From assembly GCF_014648995.1 (NCBI RefSeq), contig NZ_BMSE01000006.1, forward strand, positions 62,001 through 126,000: DNA of 64,000 bases, in the 5' to 3' direction. Source of the DNA: Streptomyces massasporeus. GTDB taxonomy: Bacteria > Actinomycetota > Actinomycetes > Streptomycetales > Streptomycetaceae. Below the pieces are notes generated by a model. The model was given only the letters and a program-made list of their open reading frames with translations. It searched no databases and had not been told where the DNA came from. Position 1 is the first letter of the stretch; each line of letters starts with the position of its first letter. Shown here piece after piece: positions 10,190 through 17,547 of this stretch. The position numbers and the translations under genes are program-made.

Positions 10190-10277
10190 GGAGGATTCGC
10201 CTAGAGGCCTAGGGCGCACGCTTGGAAAGCGTGTTGGGGGCAACCCCTCACGAGTTCGAATCTCGTATCCTCCGCCA
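10190..10277 (+). tRNA. tRNA-Ser(GGA), integration hot spot
   Basis: Class II tRNA: acceptor GGAGGAT (10190-10196) with ATCCTCC (10267-10273), anticodon stem ACGC/GCGT around TTGGAAA (anticodon GGA), long variable arm (TTGGGGGCAACCCC region), T-loop GTTCGAATC, discriminator G10274 and encoded CCA 10275-10277. A TATTGT hexamer at 10177-10182 may be its -10. The 3' half, from the anticodon loop onward, is duplicated exactly at 13784 and partly at 10625, which marks this gene as an attachment site. Confidence 0.96.
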
Positions 10278-10332
10278 GTGCCTCACCGGGCACGATGTCG
10301 AAGGGCCCCACCGCTTGCGGTGGGGCCCTTCG
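10222..10332 (+). repeat. attL-like 111-bp direct repeat (tRNA-Ser 3' half + terminator)
   Basis: Base-for-base identical to 13784-13894, starting at the anticodon loop (TTGGAAAGCG) and ending just after the terminator (CCCTTCG). An exact 111-bp duplication of a tRNA 3' end at this distance is the signature of tyrosine-recombinase integration, with the intact tRNA retained at this end. Confidence 0.9.
10300..10331 (+). terminator. tRNA-Ser terminator
   Basis: Perfect stem GAAGGGCCCCACCGC / GCGGTGGGGCCCTTC with a TT loop, 23 bp beyond the CCA end. The whole hairpin is included in the duplicated attachment sequence. Confidence 0.85.
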
Positions 10333-10344
10333 CCGGTTCTCAGC

Positions 10345-10622
10345 CCTCGTTGTCCTGGTTCTTGTCCACAGGGGGTGTGTCCGGGGTCTCCAGATGGCTT
10401 CGGCGATCTTCCGGGCCACGTCCTTGAGCATGGCGTCCGGCACGTGGAGGTCCTCGCCCGCATGCTTGCGGAGGTGCCAGGCTCCCACCCCATGATCTGA
10501 TCGATGACCGGTCCGGGACACCGAGCAGCATGCGCACGGTGGCGGCCGTGGGCCGAGCGTCGTGCAGCCGGGCGTTCCGAACCCTCCGCGTCTTCCAGAA
10601 GTCGCTTCCAGTAGTGATAGTC
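10345..10622 (-). pseudogene. Tyrosine recombinase (integrase), 3' fragment with frameshifts
   Basis: Pieces of an integrase C-terminus are spread over all three minus-strand frames. In order: DYHYWKRLLEDA (about 10622-10587), VRNARLHDARPTAATVRMLL (the HxxR box region, with the usual second His now Pro), VIDQIMGWEPGTSA, then EDLHVPDAMLKDVARKI. At least three frame changes are needed to join them. The catalytic Tyr expected just before HVPD is not recoverable. The upstream end stops exactly where the third att copy begins, so the 5' two thirds were lost at an att junction. Confidence 0.75.
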
Positions 10623-10687
10623 ACTCCTCCGCCAGTGCCTCACCGGGCACGATCCCGAAGGGGCCCACCGTGAGGTGGAACCCTTCG
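10623..10687 (+). repeat. Diverged third copy of the tRNA-Ser 3' end / terminator
   Basis: Begins CTCCTCCGCCAGTGCCTCAC, matching the tRNA acceptor end and its downstream flank (10268-10294). It continues with a recognisable but substituted version of the terminator hairpin (GAAGGGGCCCACCGTGAGG). Read as an older or foreign attachment site from an earlier or tandem integration. Confidence 0.75.
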
Positions 10688-10695
10688 ATGCGCGG

Positions 10696-11256
10696 TTAAC
10701 GGGGCGACCGAACAGCCACGGAACGGTTGCCGTCATTCCAGATGTAGACACCGCTGGTACCTGCGCCGTACCAACTCTCCGGCTCGACCTCGGCCGTGAG
10801 AGACGGGTACTCGCTGATGTAATCCCAAACCTCGGCCGGGTCCACCTGCCTGTACGGCTGGTTGAACACCAGAGCGGGCCTGCCGGTGGTCCGCGAAAGC
10901 CACGTGGTCGTGTGGTCGTAGAACCCCGGTCTGCCTTGGCATTCCCTCTTGGCGCAGCGGCCCCTGTCGAGCCAGTGGAGCCCGGACGAACACCCCGTGT
11001 CGCCACTCTTGAGGTCGTGCCGGTCCGCCCAGTCCAACAGGTCCGCGCGCATCTGGACGTAGATGTTCGGGCCGTAGGGCCAGTGCACGCCGTCGGCGTC
11101 ACGGTTGAGCACGCCCCGGGCGTGGTCATCCAGAGAGCTGATCAGTTCCTTCTGATCGGTGCTCTGGCAGCGCCGGCACCACCACTTCGCTGCTCCGATC
11201 CCGGAGCCGAAGAACAACCCCTGCCGGGACCGTCCGCACCCCTCGCAGTCGTACAT
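10696..11256 (-). CDS. Element-borne protein with two CxxC zinc-finger-like pairs, function unknown
   Basis: 186 aa from the ATG at 11256, chosen because AAGGAG sits 8 nt upstream. The N-terminus has CEGCGRSRQG followed by WWCRRCQS, a probable four-Cys zinc ribbon; a second Cys-rich patch (CAKREC) lies mid-protein. The C-terminal half contains WDYISEYPSL and ends basic. No family recognised. It lies alone between the diverged att copy and a 370-bp stretch without genes. Possibly a phage or ICE accessory protein. Confidence 0.6.
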   Translation of the reverse strand: MYDCEGCGRSRQGLFFGSGIGAAKWWCRRCQSTDQKELISSLDDHARGVLNRDADGVHWPYGPNIYVQMRADLLDWADRHDLKSGDTGCSSGLHWLDRGRCAKRECQGRPGFYDHTTTWLSRTTGRPALVFNQPYRQVDPAEVWDYISEYPSLTAEVEPESWYGAGTSGVYIWNDGNRSVAVRSPR

Positions 11257-11745
11257 GATCTTGCTCCTTCGCTTCTCGTCGGTCCCGATTCGGTGCAGTG
11301 GGGAACGGATCAGGCGGTTCCCTCCTTGTAGAGGAGAGAGAACCGCAGAACCATCCGGCTCCCGGCGGTTCTGAGCCACCCAGTACCACCAGGTATGGCC
11401 TGGGCTTTTGTCTGAACTACCCCAACCGCGCGGCCGTCCGGGGGCGTTCGTGGGGACTCAGGGAGCAGGTCAGAGGGGGGCGCGTACGGCGGTGAACGGT
11501 GGCGGCCGGCGATGCGCTGGACAAAGGCCGGGACAACAGACGTTCCTGTTGGACGTCACCATCCGCGCTATCGGGGGTTTTCGTGCGACCGAAGCCGCCG
11601 ACGCGGAGCCGCTCGACGGATCAGCAGCGCACCGACCATCCACATGCGCCCTACCAACCCGTTCCATGCCGGCGTCACCCCGGAGGGTGGGACGTTCGCG
11701 CGGCCTGCCCTCCGATGTCGCACTCGGCCCGGCGACGGCCAGCCC
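11257..11745. other. Island stretch without a credible gene
   Basis: About 490 bp. Short frames are present on both strands, but their composition looks like shadow translation (Arg/Pro/Ser-rich, no ribosome binding site) and I recognise no conserved segment. It contains the promoter region of the 10696-11256 gene and the 3' flank of the next. Confidence 0.5.
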
Positions 11746-12006
11746 TCAGTCCCATCTCCTCGCGAACTCGGCTCCGGCCAGCAGGTCGACGATCCGCACG
11801 ATCGGATCATCGAGCCCCATGGCCACCAACACATCGGCGGGAAGGACTACGTACTTCCCCTTCTCCTTCGTGACACGGCAGGGGAAGCGGCCCGCCCTCA
11901 CCAGTCCGCACGCCTTCGCGGCGTCGACCCCGAGGAGATCTGCCACCTTGCGGAGGGGCATTGGCTCGCCCAGCCACTGCGACAGTCGCCTTGCGCTCGG
12001 GTTCAC
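11746..12006 (-). CDS. Small helix-turn-helix / excisionase-like protein
   Basis: 86 aa. PLRKVADLLGVDAAKACGLV followed by FPCRVTKEKGKYVVLPADVL has the layout of a MerR/Xis-type winged helix-turn-helix (helix pair, then beta-wing). Its ATG overlaps the stop of the upstream gene by 4 bp (ATGA), so the two are coupled. A role in excision or element gene control is plausible for its size and setting, but no integrase partner survives here. Confidence 0.6.
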   Translation of the reverse strand: MNPSARRLSQWLGEPMPLRKVADLLGVDAAKACGLVRAGRFPCRVTKEKGKYVVLPADVLVAMGLDDPIVRIVDLLAGAEFARRWD

Positions 12007-12722
12007 TCGGCTTCCTTCTGCCGTCCGTCGAGTTCGTCGGACTCACCCCCGGGCACCTGCCCCGCACCCGAGGCGAGGAACGCGGCCAAGAGCCCGAGGC
12101 GGTGCAAGGTAGCGCCCATGCGTTCGCCGCTGATGCGCTCCCCCAGCAAAGAGTCCACCTCACCGACGGCCTGGATGTCCGACTCGTTGCGGATGGGCGA
12201 GTAGTCGTCGTCAAGGACGCTCGCACGGTCGACAAGGCTGCGCGGATCCGTCGTACGCTCGGCCGGATCAGACCGCTCCACCGCCCAGCCGGCGGCATTG
12301 GCAGCCCGGATGACCTCATCACGGACGTCGTCGGCTTCAGCGGCCAGTGCCAGCCCGTACAACGCGCCGACGAGCATGGCTGACCTCACCTCTGCGACAT
12401 CGACGCAGAGCCTCCTTGAGACTCGAGCGGCCGACTTCCGCAGGTAGGGGATGATGAAGTACAACGCGAGCAACTGGCCACGCTGAGCCAAGTTCGGCAC
12501 GTCGCTTCGGGCATCGCGCCCCACGCACCGCCACAGCGCATCCCGCACAGCAGCATCAGCGGCATCCCGTGCCGCCGCTTCCTTCGCCTCCGAGAGCGTG
12601 AGGTGCTCGCCAACCGAACATCTCTCCCCGGGTACATGTGGACAGACCAACTGTCCACCGAGCAGCTGCGGAACCTTTAGCTCGATCGACCTGAAGACGT
12701 CTGCCGAAGGCAGCAGGGACAT
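12003..12722 (-). CDS. Element-borne hypothetical protein, possibly sigma-region-2-like
   Basis: 239 aa from the ATG at 12722, preceded by AGGAGGAG at good spacing (a longer upstream frame lacks a site). The N-terminal part has CPHVPGERCSVGEH (possible metal site). The middle, LAQRGQLLALYFIIPYLRKS followed by AEVRSAMLVGALYGLAL, loosely resembles the helices of sigma-factor region 2. I do not recognise a named family, and the sigma likeness is weak. Coupled to the downstream HTH protein, suggesting the pair acts together in regulation. Confidence 0.55.
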   Translation of the reverse strand: MSLLPSADVFRSIELKVPQLLGGQLVCPHVPGERCSVGEHLTLSEAKEAAARDAADAAVRDALWRCVGRDARSDVPNLAQRGQLLALYFIIPYLRKSAARVSRRLCVDVAEVRSAMLVGALYGLALAAEADDVRDEVIRAANAAGWAVERSDPAERTTDPRSLVDRASVLDDDYSPIRNESDIQAVGEVDSLLGERISGERMGATLHRLGLLAAFLASGAGQVPGGESDELDGRQKEAE

Positions 12723-12956
12723 GGACTCTCCTCCTGTCGTTCCGTCAACGGCAGGAGGCTCACCACCGCGAAGGACAACCATCCTCATCCGACGCAGCAT
12801 GCGCTGATGAGAGTGAACTGCACACGGTGGCCGAGTGAAGCGGTACAGGCCGGCGATCACGCATGGGCAGGGCTCACGGATTGGCCATTGGCCTCCTTGC
12901 CCTACAGGTCACGGCAATCTGGTAGGGGCATTCACACCAAGAGTATGGTGACTTGT

Positions 12957-13235
12957 ATGGCAACCAAGAAAGTAACGGTGACGATCCCCGAAGATCTCCT
13001 GGACGAGATCCGCGCCGAGGCGGCTGAGCGGGGGCTTTCGGCGTACGTCGCCGAAGCGTTGCGATTCAAGCGCGATCGGGACCGACTGCTGGAACTGGTC
13101 GACTGGCTGCAGGACGAACACGGCGCGGTCACCGAGGACGAGCGCGCGGCAGCACTCTCGGAGCTGGAAGATCTCGACGCCGAGCACGAGCGTCGCCTCA
13201 CCGCCGGAGGACACAACGCCGGAGAGGCCGCGTGA
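12957..13235 (+). CDS. Ribbon-helix-helix antitoxin, VapB/CopG-like
   Basis: 92 aa from ATG 12957. N-terminal KKVTVTIPEDLLDEIRAEA is a typical ribbon-helix-helix strand-helix, followed by SAYVAEALRFKRDRD and an acidic toxin-binding tail (about residues 45-92). It overlaps the PIN-domain gene by 4 bp (GTGA), the standard order for type II modules, where the antitoxin binds both the toxin and its own promoter. Located beside the right att repeat, a common place for an element-stabilising module. Confidence 0.85.
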   Translation: MATKKVTVTIPEDLLDEIRAEAAERGLSAYVAEALRFKRDRDRLLELVDWLQDEHGAVTEDERAAALSELEDLDAEHERRLTAGGHNAGEAA

Positions 13236-13657
13236 CCAAGCGAGCCAGTGAGCACGGGCCGCGGCCACTGCGCGCCTTCGTACTCGACTGCGAAGCCCTG
13301 TCCCTCGCTGTGCGTGGCGACCGGAAGATGATCGCCTGGCTCGATCTCGCAGCACGGGGCGAAGCCGAAGTAGTCACTTCGCCCATGACGCTGGTGGAGG
13401 CGTACGACGGCAGAACCACCGAGCAGCGCTGGGACTGGGTGCTCTCCCGGCTCGAAGTCGCCGACGTCGGGAAGGACGAGGCCCGCCAGGCCCGCCGACT
13501 CCTGTCCGACGCCAAGCTTCACGGCCACAAGTACGCGATCGACGCGGTGCTCGCCATCATCGCCCGACAGCAGAAAGGGCAGGTCACCATCTTCACATCG
13601 GACGTGGACGACCTGGAGAAGCTGGTTCCGGAATCGATCGTCGTCAAGCGAGTATGA
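13232..13657 (+). CDS. PIN-domain toxin, VapC-like
   Basis: 141 aa, GTG start coupled to the antitoxin. PIN-fold acidic residues are in place: FVLDCEALS (first Asp), TLVEAYDG (Glu), YAIDAVLA and IFTSDVDDLEKL (C-terminal Asps). VapC toxins are Mg-dependent RNases, often cutting tRNA or rRNA; the target here is unknown. It ends about 125 bp before the duplicated tRNA-Ser 3' end. Confidence 0.85.
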   Translation: MTKRASEHGPRPLRAFVLDCEALSLAVRGDRKMIAWLDLAARGEAEVVTSPMTLVEAYDGRTTEQRWDWVLSRLEVADVGKDEARQARRLLSDAKLHGHKYAIDAVLAIIARQQKGQVTIFTSDVDDLEKLVPESIVVKRV

Positions 13658-13670
13658 CCGGCGCCCTGGT

Positions 13671-13748
13671 CTCAGTTGTGGTCTCATTCGTCGCCGTCCG
13701 GCGCCGTCCACCATCCGTCCGGTGGCCTACTCCACCCCAGGTCAGAAC
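13671..13748 (+). repeat. Element right-end sequence, copy 1
   Basis: The stretch just inside the right att site (CAGTTGTGGTCTCATTCGTC, CCGTCCGGCGCCGTCCA, CACCCCAGGTCAGAAC) recurs in diverged form at 19435-19514. It may hold integrase arm-binding or excision sequences. Confidence 0.5.
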
Positions 13749-13783
13749 GCCCCCGTCCCGCTCCGAACCCCCCAGACGAACAT

Positions 13784-13894
13784 TTGGAAAGCGTGTTGGG
13801 GGCAACCCCTCACGAGTTCGAATCTCGTATCCTCCGCCAGTGCCTCACCGGGCACGATGTCGAAGGGCCCCACCGCTTGCGGTGGGGCCCTTCG
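13784..13894 (+). repeat. attR-like 111-bp direct repeat of the tRNA-Ser 3' half
   Basis: Identical to 10222-10332. It lacks the tRNA 5' half (the sequence before TTGGAAAG is unrelated), so it is not a functional tRNA gene but the second end of the insertion. The terminator hairpin is preserved. Confidence 0.9.
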
Positions 13895-14047
13895 ACGTGT
13901 GTGTGGTCTCAGTCGAGCCCCGGTCCACAAGGCGGGCCCGTCGCGAGCACGCCGGAAGTCATGGGGCGGTGGAGGCCGCAATGGCCGACCGCCATGACGA
14001 TCTCCAGCCCGTGCAGCTTCCGGCTCGTGTTCCTGGAGGGCGCAGGG

Positions 14048-14230
14048 ATGGCCAACCAGATCGCAGGCGACCTCACCCTCGAGTGGGATGCCCTGCCCTG
14101 CGCCGACGCCCCCGTGCAGCGGCTCGTGGTCTGGACCGCCGAACCAGGCACCCCCTCCCACAACGCCCCGCGCCTCCTCCTCACCTCCTGGGCCACGACC
14201 ACCGGCCGCTCCGCAGGGCAGATCGGGGGT
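14048..14230 (+). pseudogene. Fragment of an XRE/MmyB-type transcriptional regulator (C-terminus)
   Basis: A frame reading GDLTLEWDALPCADAPVQ then LVVWTAEPGTPSHNAPRLLL matches the ligand-binding C-terminal end of MmyB-like helix-turn-helix regulators, where the domain normally ends ...YTAEPGSPSEEALRLLASW. No N-terminal helix-turn-helix is present upstream; that sequence is attR. It is a leftover of a regulator, probably cut off by the integration event. Confidence 0.6.
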
Positions 14231-14256
14231 GGTTCGCAGCTCGGGCTTGCACGGGG

Positions 14257-14293
14257 AAACCGATCGGTTTACGGTGGTGAAACTGATCGGTTT
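14257..14293 (+). promoter_or_regulatory. Tandem TetR-type operators before the Fe-S protein gene
   Basis: Perfect palindrome AAACCGATCGGTTT at 14257-14270 and a one-mismatch copy AAACTGATCGGTTT at 14280-14293, 23 bp centre to centre, 46 bp before the start codon. The same element occurs twice at 18106-18143 and once in weaker form at 16907. Confidence 0.8.
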
Positions 14294-14338
14294 CTCGCTG
14301 TGAGGGCGAGTCTCGAACCCGAATCAACAGGAGCGCCG

Positions 14339-15460
14339 ATGACTGCCGCGCGCAACACCGAGGGGCGACCGACGGGTCCCAGGCTTCCGGCCAAGCTGGC
14401 CGCCCATCCGTCGGTACAGGCCGTACTCGCCCGGCGCGGGGCCGGTGACGTCACGAGCCCGCCGGCGGTGATCGACGCGGCCTGGCTGCGCGAACTGTGC
14501 CTGGCGGCCGGCGCGGACGACGCGGCCGCGGTCGGCCTGGATCACCCCGATCTGGCCGGCGAGCGCGAGCACGTACAGTCCGCGCTGCCCGGCACGCGCA
14601 CCCTGATCGCGATGGCGGTGCGGATGAACCGCGACAACTGCCGCTCCCCGGCCCGCAGCGTGGCCAACCAGGAGTTCCACCAGGCCGACGAACAGGCCAA
14701 CCACGCCGCCCGCAGCGTCACCCAGGCGCTCCAGGACGCCGGTTACCGCGCCCTCAATCCCTCCGTCGGCTTCCCCCAGGAGATGGACCGCTTTCCCCGT
14801 GAGCGGATCTGGGTGGTGGCGCACAAGACGGTCGCGGTGGCCGCCGGACTCGGCGTGATGGGCCTGCACCGCAACGTCATCCACCCGAAGTTCGGCAGCT
14901 TCGTCCTGCTGGTCACCGTCCTGGTGGACGCCGAGGTGAGCGAGTACGGGCAGGCGCTGGACTACAACCCCTGCATCGACTGCAAGTTGTGCGTCGCGGC
15001 CTGCCCGGTCGGCGCCATCAGCAAGGACGGGGCATTCGACGCGCTGGCCTGCACCACGCACAACTACCGCGAGTTCATGAGCGGATTCACCGACTGGGCG
15101 CAGACCGTGGCCGACAGCGAGGACGCCGCCGACTACCGCTCCCGGGTCACCGATTCCGAGAGCGCCTCCATGTGGCAGAGCCTGTCCTCACCCCCCGGCT
15201 ACAAGTCCGGCTACTGCCTCGCAGTCTGCCCCGCGGGCGAGGACGTCCTGGGCCTCTACCTGGACGACCGCAAGTCGTTCATGGACACCGTGCTGCGCCC
15301 GCTCCAGGACAAGAGGGAAACCCTGTACGTCCTGCCAGGCTCGCACGCACAGGAGTACGCCCGGCGTCGCTTCCCCCACAAGCCCGTCAAGGAAGTCACC
15401 GGTGGCTGGCAGCCCCCGGCGAAACGTTCCGCGTCCCCCGACCGAGAGACACGTACGTGA
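14339..15460 (+). CDS. 4Fe-4S protein related to epoxyqueuosine reductase (QueG-like)
   Basis: 373 aa from the ATG at 14339 (CAGGAG 5 nt upstream). The N-terminal two thirds resemble the corrinoid-binding part of QueG/reductive-dehalogenase-like proteins (HKTVAVAAGLGVMGLHRNVI). A ferredoxin-type motif NPCIDCKLCVAACPVGAI binds one 4Fe-4S cluster. A later CLAVCPAGED gives only two more cysteines, so the second cluster of QueG appears incomplete and true epoxyqueuosine activity is doubtful. First gene of a TetR-operator-controlled pair; its stop overlaps the next start by 1 bp. Confidence 0.75.
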   Translation: MTAARNTEGRPTGPRLPAKLAAHPSVQAVLARRGAGDVTSPPAVIDAAWLRELCLAAGADDAAAVGLDHPDLAGEREHVQSALPGTRTLIAMAVRMNRDNCRSPARSVANQEFHQADEQANHAARSVTQALQDAGYRALNPSVGFPQEMDRFPRERIWVVAHKTVAVAAGLGVMGLHRNVIHPKFGSFVLLVTVLVDAEVSEYGQALDYNPCIDCKLCVAACPVGAISKDGAFDALACTTHNYREFMSGFTDWAQTVADSEDAADYRSRVTDSESASMWQSLSSPPGYKSGYCLAVCPAGEDVLGLYLDDRKSFMDTVLRPLQDKRETLYVLPGSHAQEYARRRFPHKPVKEVTGGWQPPAKRSASPDRETRT

Positions 15461-16758
15461 TGAGTGGCATTCCCCCCTTCCGCGTCCTGCGCGCCAAGCC
15501 TCTGTGGATCGCGAACGGCGTCATCACGGGCGTACTCGCGCTGCTGTTCACCGTCTTCTACGTCGGCGCGAACATCGATCCGGCAGACCACCTGACCAAA
15601 CTGCCCGTCGGCCTGGTCAACGCCGACAAGGGAACCGCCGTCGGCGGCAAGCAGGTCAACCTCGGGGCGGGGATCACCGAGTCGATCAAGAAGTCCACCG
15701 CGGACGGGGACAAGATCGACTGGAAGGTGCTGGACGAGAAGGAGATGAAGGAGGAACTCGGCCAGGGGAAGCTGTTCGGCGCGCTCGTCGTCCCGGCCGA
15801 CTTCACCTCCTCCGCCACCGCACTGACCGGCACCGCGCGCGCCGGAACCCCGGCCCGCCCGACACTGACGGTGCTGACCAACCAGTCCGCCGGCAGCCTT
15901 GGCTCCGGCCTGGCCCGGACGGCGACGACCCAGGCGGCCGAGAACGCCTCGCTCCAGGTGGGCAAGGAGCTGACCGCCCAGATCGGGACGGCGCAGGCGA
16001 AGCTGCCCACGGCGGCACGCGTCCTGCTCACCGACCCGGCCGCCGTCACGGTCCAGGACGGCCACCCCCTCGACCCGCACAGCGGCCTGGGCCTGACGGC
16101 CTTCTACTACGCACTCACCCTCGTGGTCGTCGGCATGCTCTCCGCCAACGTCATCAGCGGCCAGGTCGACCACGCCCTCGGCTACACCCACAACGACATG
16201 GGCCCGCTGCGCCTGCACCGCCCGCTGATCCGGGCCACCCGCATACAGACCCTCGCCATCAGCAGCACCCTCATGACCGGCCTGTCCCTGCTGATGGGCA
16301 CCCTGGTCATGGCCGGCGCGGTCGGCATCATGGGCATGGACGCCGCCCACCTGCCCCTGCTGTGGCTGTTCTCGGTGTGCGCCATCGCCGTCACCGGGAT
16401 CGGCGCGCTCACTCTCCTCGCCGTCTTCGGCACGCCAGGCATGCTGGTGGCCACGCTGGTCTTCGTCGGAATGGCGGTACCCACGGCCGGGGCCACCACC
16501 CCCATCGAGGCACTGCCCGGCTTCTACCGCTTCCTCGCCGAGTTCGAGCCCCTGCGGCAGATCACCGGCGGCATCCGCTCGATCCTCTACTACGACGCCC
16601 AGGGCGACGCGGGTCTGACCCGAGGCTGGGTCATGATGGCCGCCGGCCTCGTGGCGGCCGCACTGTTCGGCTTCGGCGTACTGGGGTGGTACGACCGCAA
16701 GGGGCTGCATCGCATCCCGGTGGAGACGACGCCCGAGAAGACCACGGTCCCGGCCTAG
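15460..16758 (+). CDS. YhgE/Pip-type ABC-2 membrane protein
   Basis: 432 aa. One N-terminal membrane segment (about residues 17-40) leads to a long extracellular domain that starts LPVGLVNADKGTAVGGKQVN, the hallmark of the YhgE/Pip N-terminus. It is followed by five or six membrane helices of ABC-2 permease type (about 205-415). No ATPase is adjacent. Such proteins are linked to export or to cell-surface functions. It is co-transcribed with the Fe-S protein under the AAACCGATCGGTTT operators, pointing to an inducible efflux or stress response. Confidence 0.8.
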   Translation: MSGIPPFRVLRAKPLWIANGVITGVLALLFTVFYVGANIDPADHLTKLPVGLVNADKGTAVGGKQVNLGAGITESIKKSTADGDKIDWKVLDEKEMKEELGQGKLFGALVVPADFTSSATALTGTARAGTPARPTLTVLTNQSAGSLGSGLARTATTQAAENASLQVGKELTAQIGTAQAKLPTAARVLLTDPAAVTVQDGHPLDPHSGLGLTAFYYALTLVVVGMLSANVISGQVDHALGYTHNDMGPLRLHRPLIRATRIQTLAISSTLMTGLSLLMGTLVMAGAVGIMGMDAAHLPLLWLFSVCAIAVTGIGALTLLAVFGTPGMLVATLVFVGMAVPTAGATTPIEALPGFYRFLAEFEPLRQITGGIRSILYYDAQGDAGLTRGWVMMAAGLVAAALFGFGVLGWYDRKGLHRIPVETTPEKTTVPA

Positions 16759-16906
16759 CGGAGAGCGCCCCCGCACCCCAGGACGGGGTCATTACTCGGA
16801 GTGGCCCCGATGTGTGCGCGTCGCCGGGGACGACAGGCGCCCCCCAGGCCTCGGCGACGGCGTTTCCCCAGGCCGTCGCCGAGCCTCCGCCCGGACTCCA
16901 CACTGA

Positions 16907-16920
16907 AAACCGATCAGTCT
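16907..16920 (+). promoter_or_regulatory. Weak TetR-type operator before the first TetR gene
   Basis: AAACCGATCAGTCT matches the left half of the AAACCGATCGGTTT operator and part of the right. It lies 33 bp before the TetR start at 16953, a position expected for autoregulation. Confidence 0.55.
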
Positions 16921-16952
16921 CCAACCTGTTGAAATCGAGTTAACCTCGCAGC

Positions 16953-17522
16953 ATGACCACCGAGGCGAAGCCCAGCCCCCGAGAGCGGCTGCTGAATGCG
17001 GCGGCCACGCTCACCTACCGAGACGGTGTCGGTATCGGCGTCGAGGCCCTGTGCAAGGCGGCAGGGGTGTCGAAGCGCTCCATGTACCAGCTGTTCGAGA
17101 GCAAGGACGAACTGCTGGCGGCGAGCCTCGAGCAGCGCACCTCCGCCTACGTGGCGACACTCCTGCCCGCGGCGGACGACCGTCGTTCACCTCGCGAGCG
17201 AATCATGCACGTCTTCGAGCAGGTGGAACGGCAGGCGGGTGCGCCCGAGTTCCGAGGCTGCCAATATCTGGCTGTCCAGATCGAGCTCAAGGATCAGAAT
17301 CACCCCGCGAGCCGGGTCGCCCATCAGGTCAAGGCGAACCTGACCGCCTTCTTCCGCGCCGAGGCCGAGCAGGGCGGGGCAAGCGATCCCGACCTGCTGG
17401 CCCGGCAGCTCAGCCTGGTCTTCGACGGCGCCAGCGCCCGCGCGGGGATCGGAGCGGACAAACTGACGGGGCTCATCGCGCCCACGGTGACCACCCTGCT
17501 CGACGCAGCAGGCATGCACTGA
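16953..17522 (+). CDS. TetR-family transcriptional regulator
   Basis: 189 aa. N-terminal helix-turn-helix about residues 10-60 (GIGVEALCKAAGVSKRSMYQ, then LFESKDELLAASLE) with a ligand-binding C-terminal domain. It follows the Fe-S/YhgE pair on the same strand, has a half-matching operator in front, and is one of two candidate repressors of the ACCGATCGGT sites. The ligand is unknown. Confidence 0.9.
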   Translation: MTTEAKPSPRERLLNAAATLTYRDGVGIGVEALCKAAGVSKRSMYQLFESKDELLAASLEQRTSAYVATLLPAADDRRSPRERIMHVFEQVERQAGAPEFRGCQYLAVQIELKDQNHPASRVAHQVKANLTAFFRAEAEQGGASDPDLLARQLSLVFDGASARAGIGADKLTGLIAPTVTTLLDAAGMH

Positions 17523-17547
17523 CCCGTCGCCCTTCCAGAACGCCCCG

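Larger units (their letters stand above)
10222..13894. mobile_element. Remnant integrative element(s) in tRNA-Ser
   Basis: Bounded by the 111-bp att repeats. Contents from left: a degenerate integrase 3' fragment (10345-10622), a diverged internal att copy (10623-10687), a Zn-finger-like protein, a two-gene coupled pair, and a VapBC-like toxin-antitoxin pair next to the right att site. No intact integrase, replication or transfer gene is visible, so it is probably immobile now. The internal att copy and the clean truncation of the integrase at that point suggest two successive insertions at the same tRNA. Family (pSAM2-like AICE, phage or other) cannot be told. Confidence 0.8.

Noticed and set aside
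13784..13894. Second tRNA-Ser gene
   Set aside because: Only the 3' half is present; no acceptor 5' strand or D-arm precedes it.
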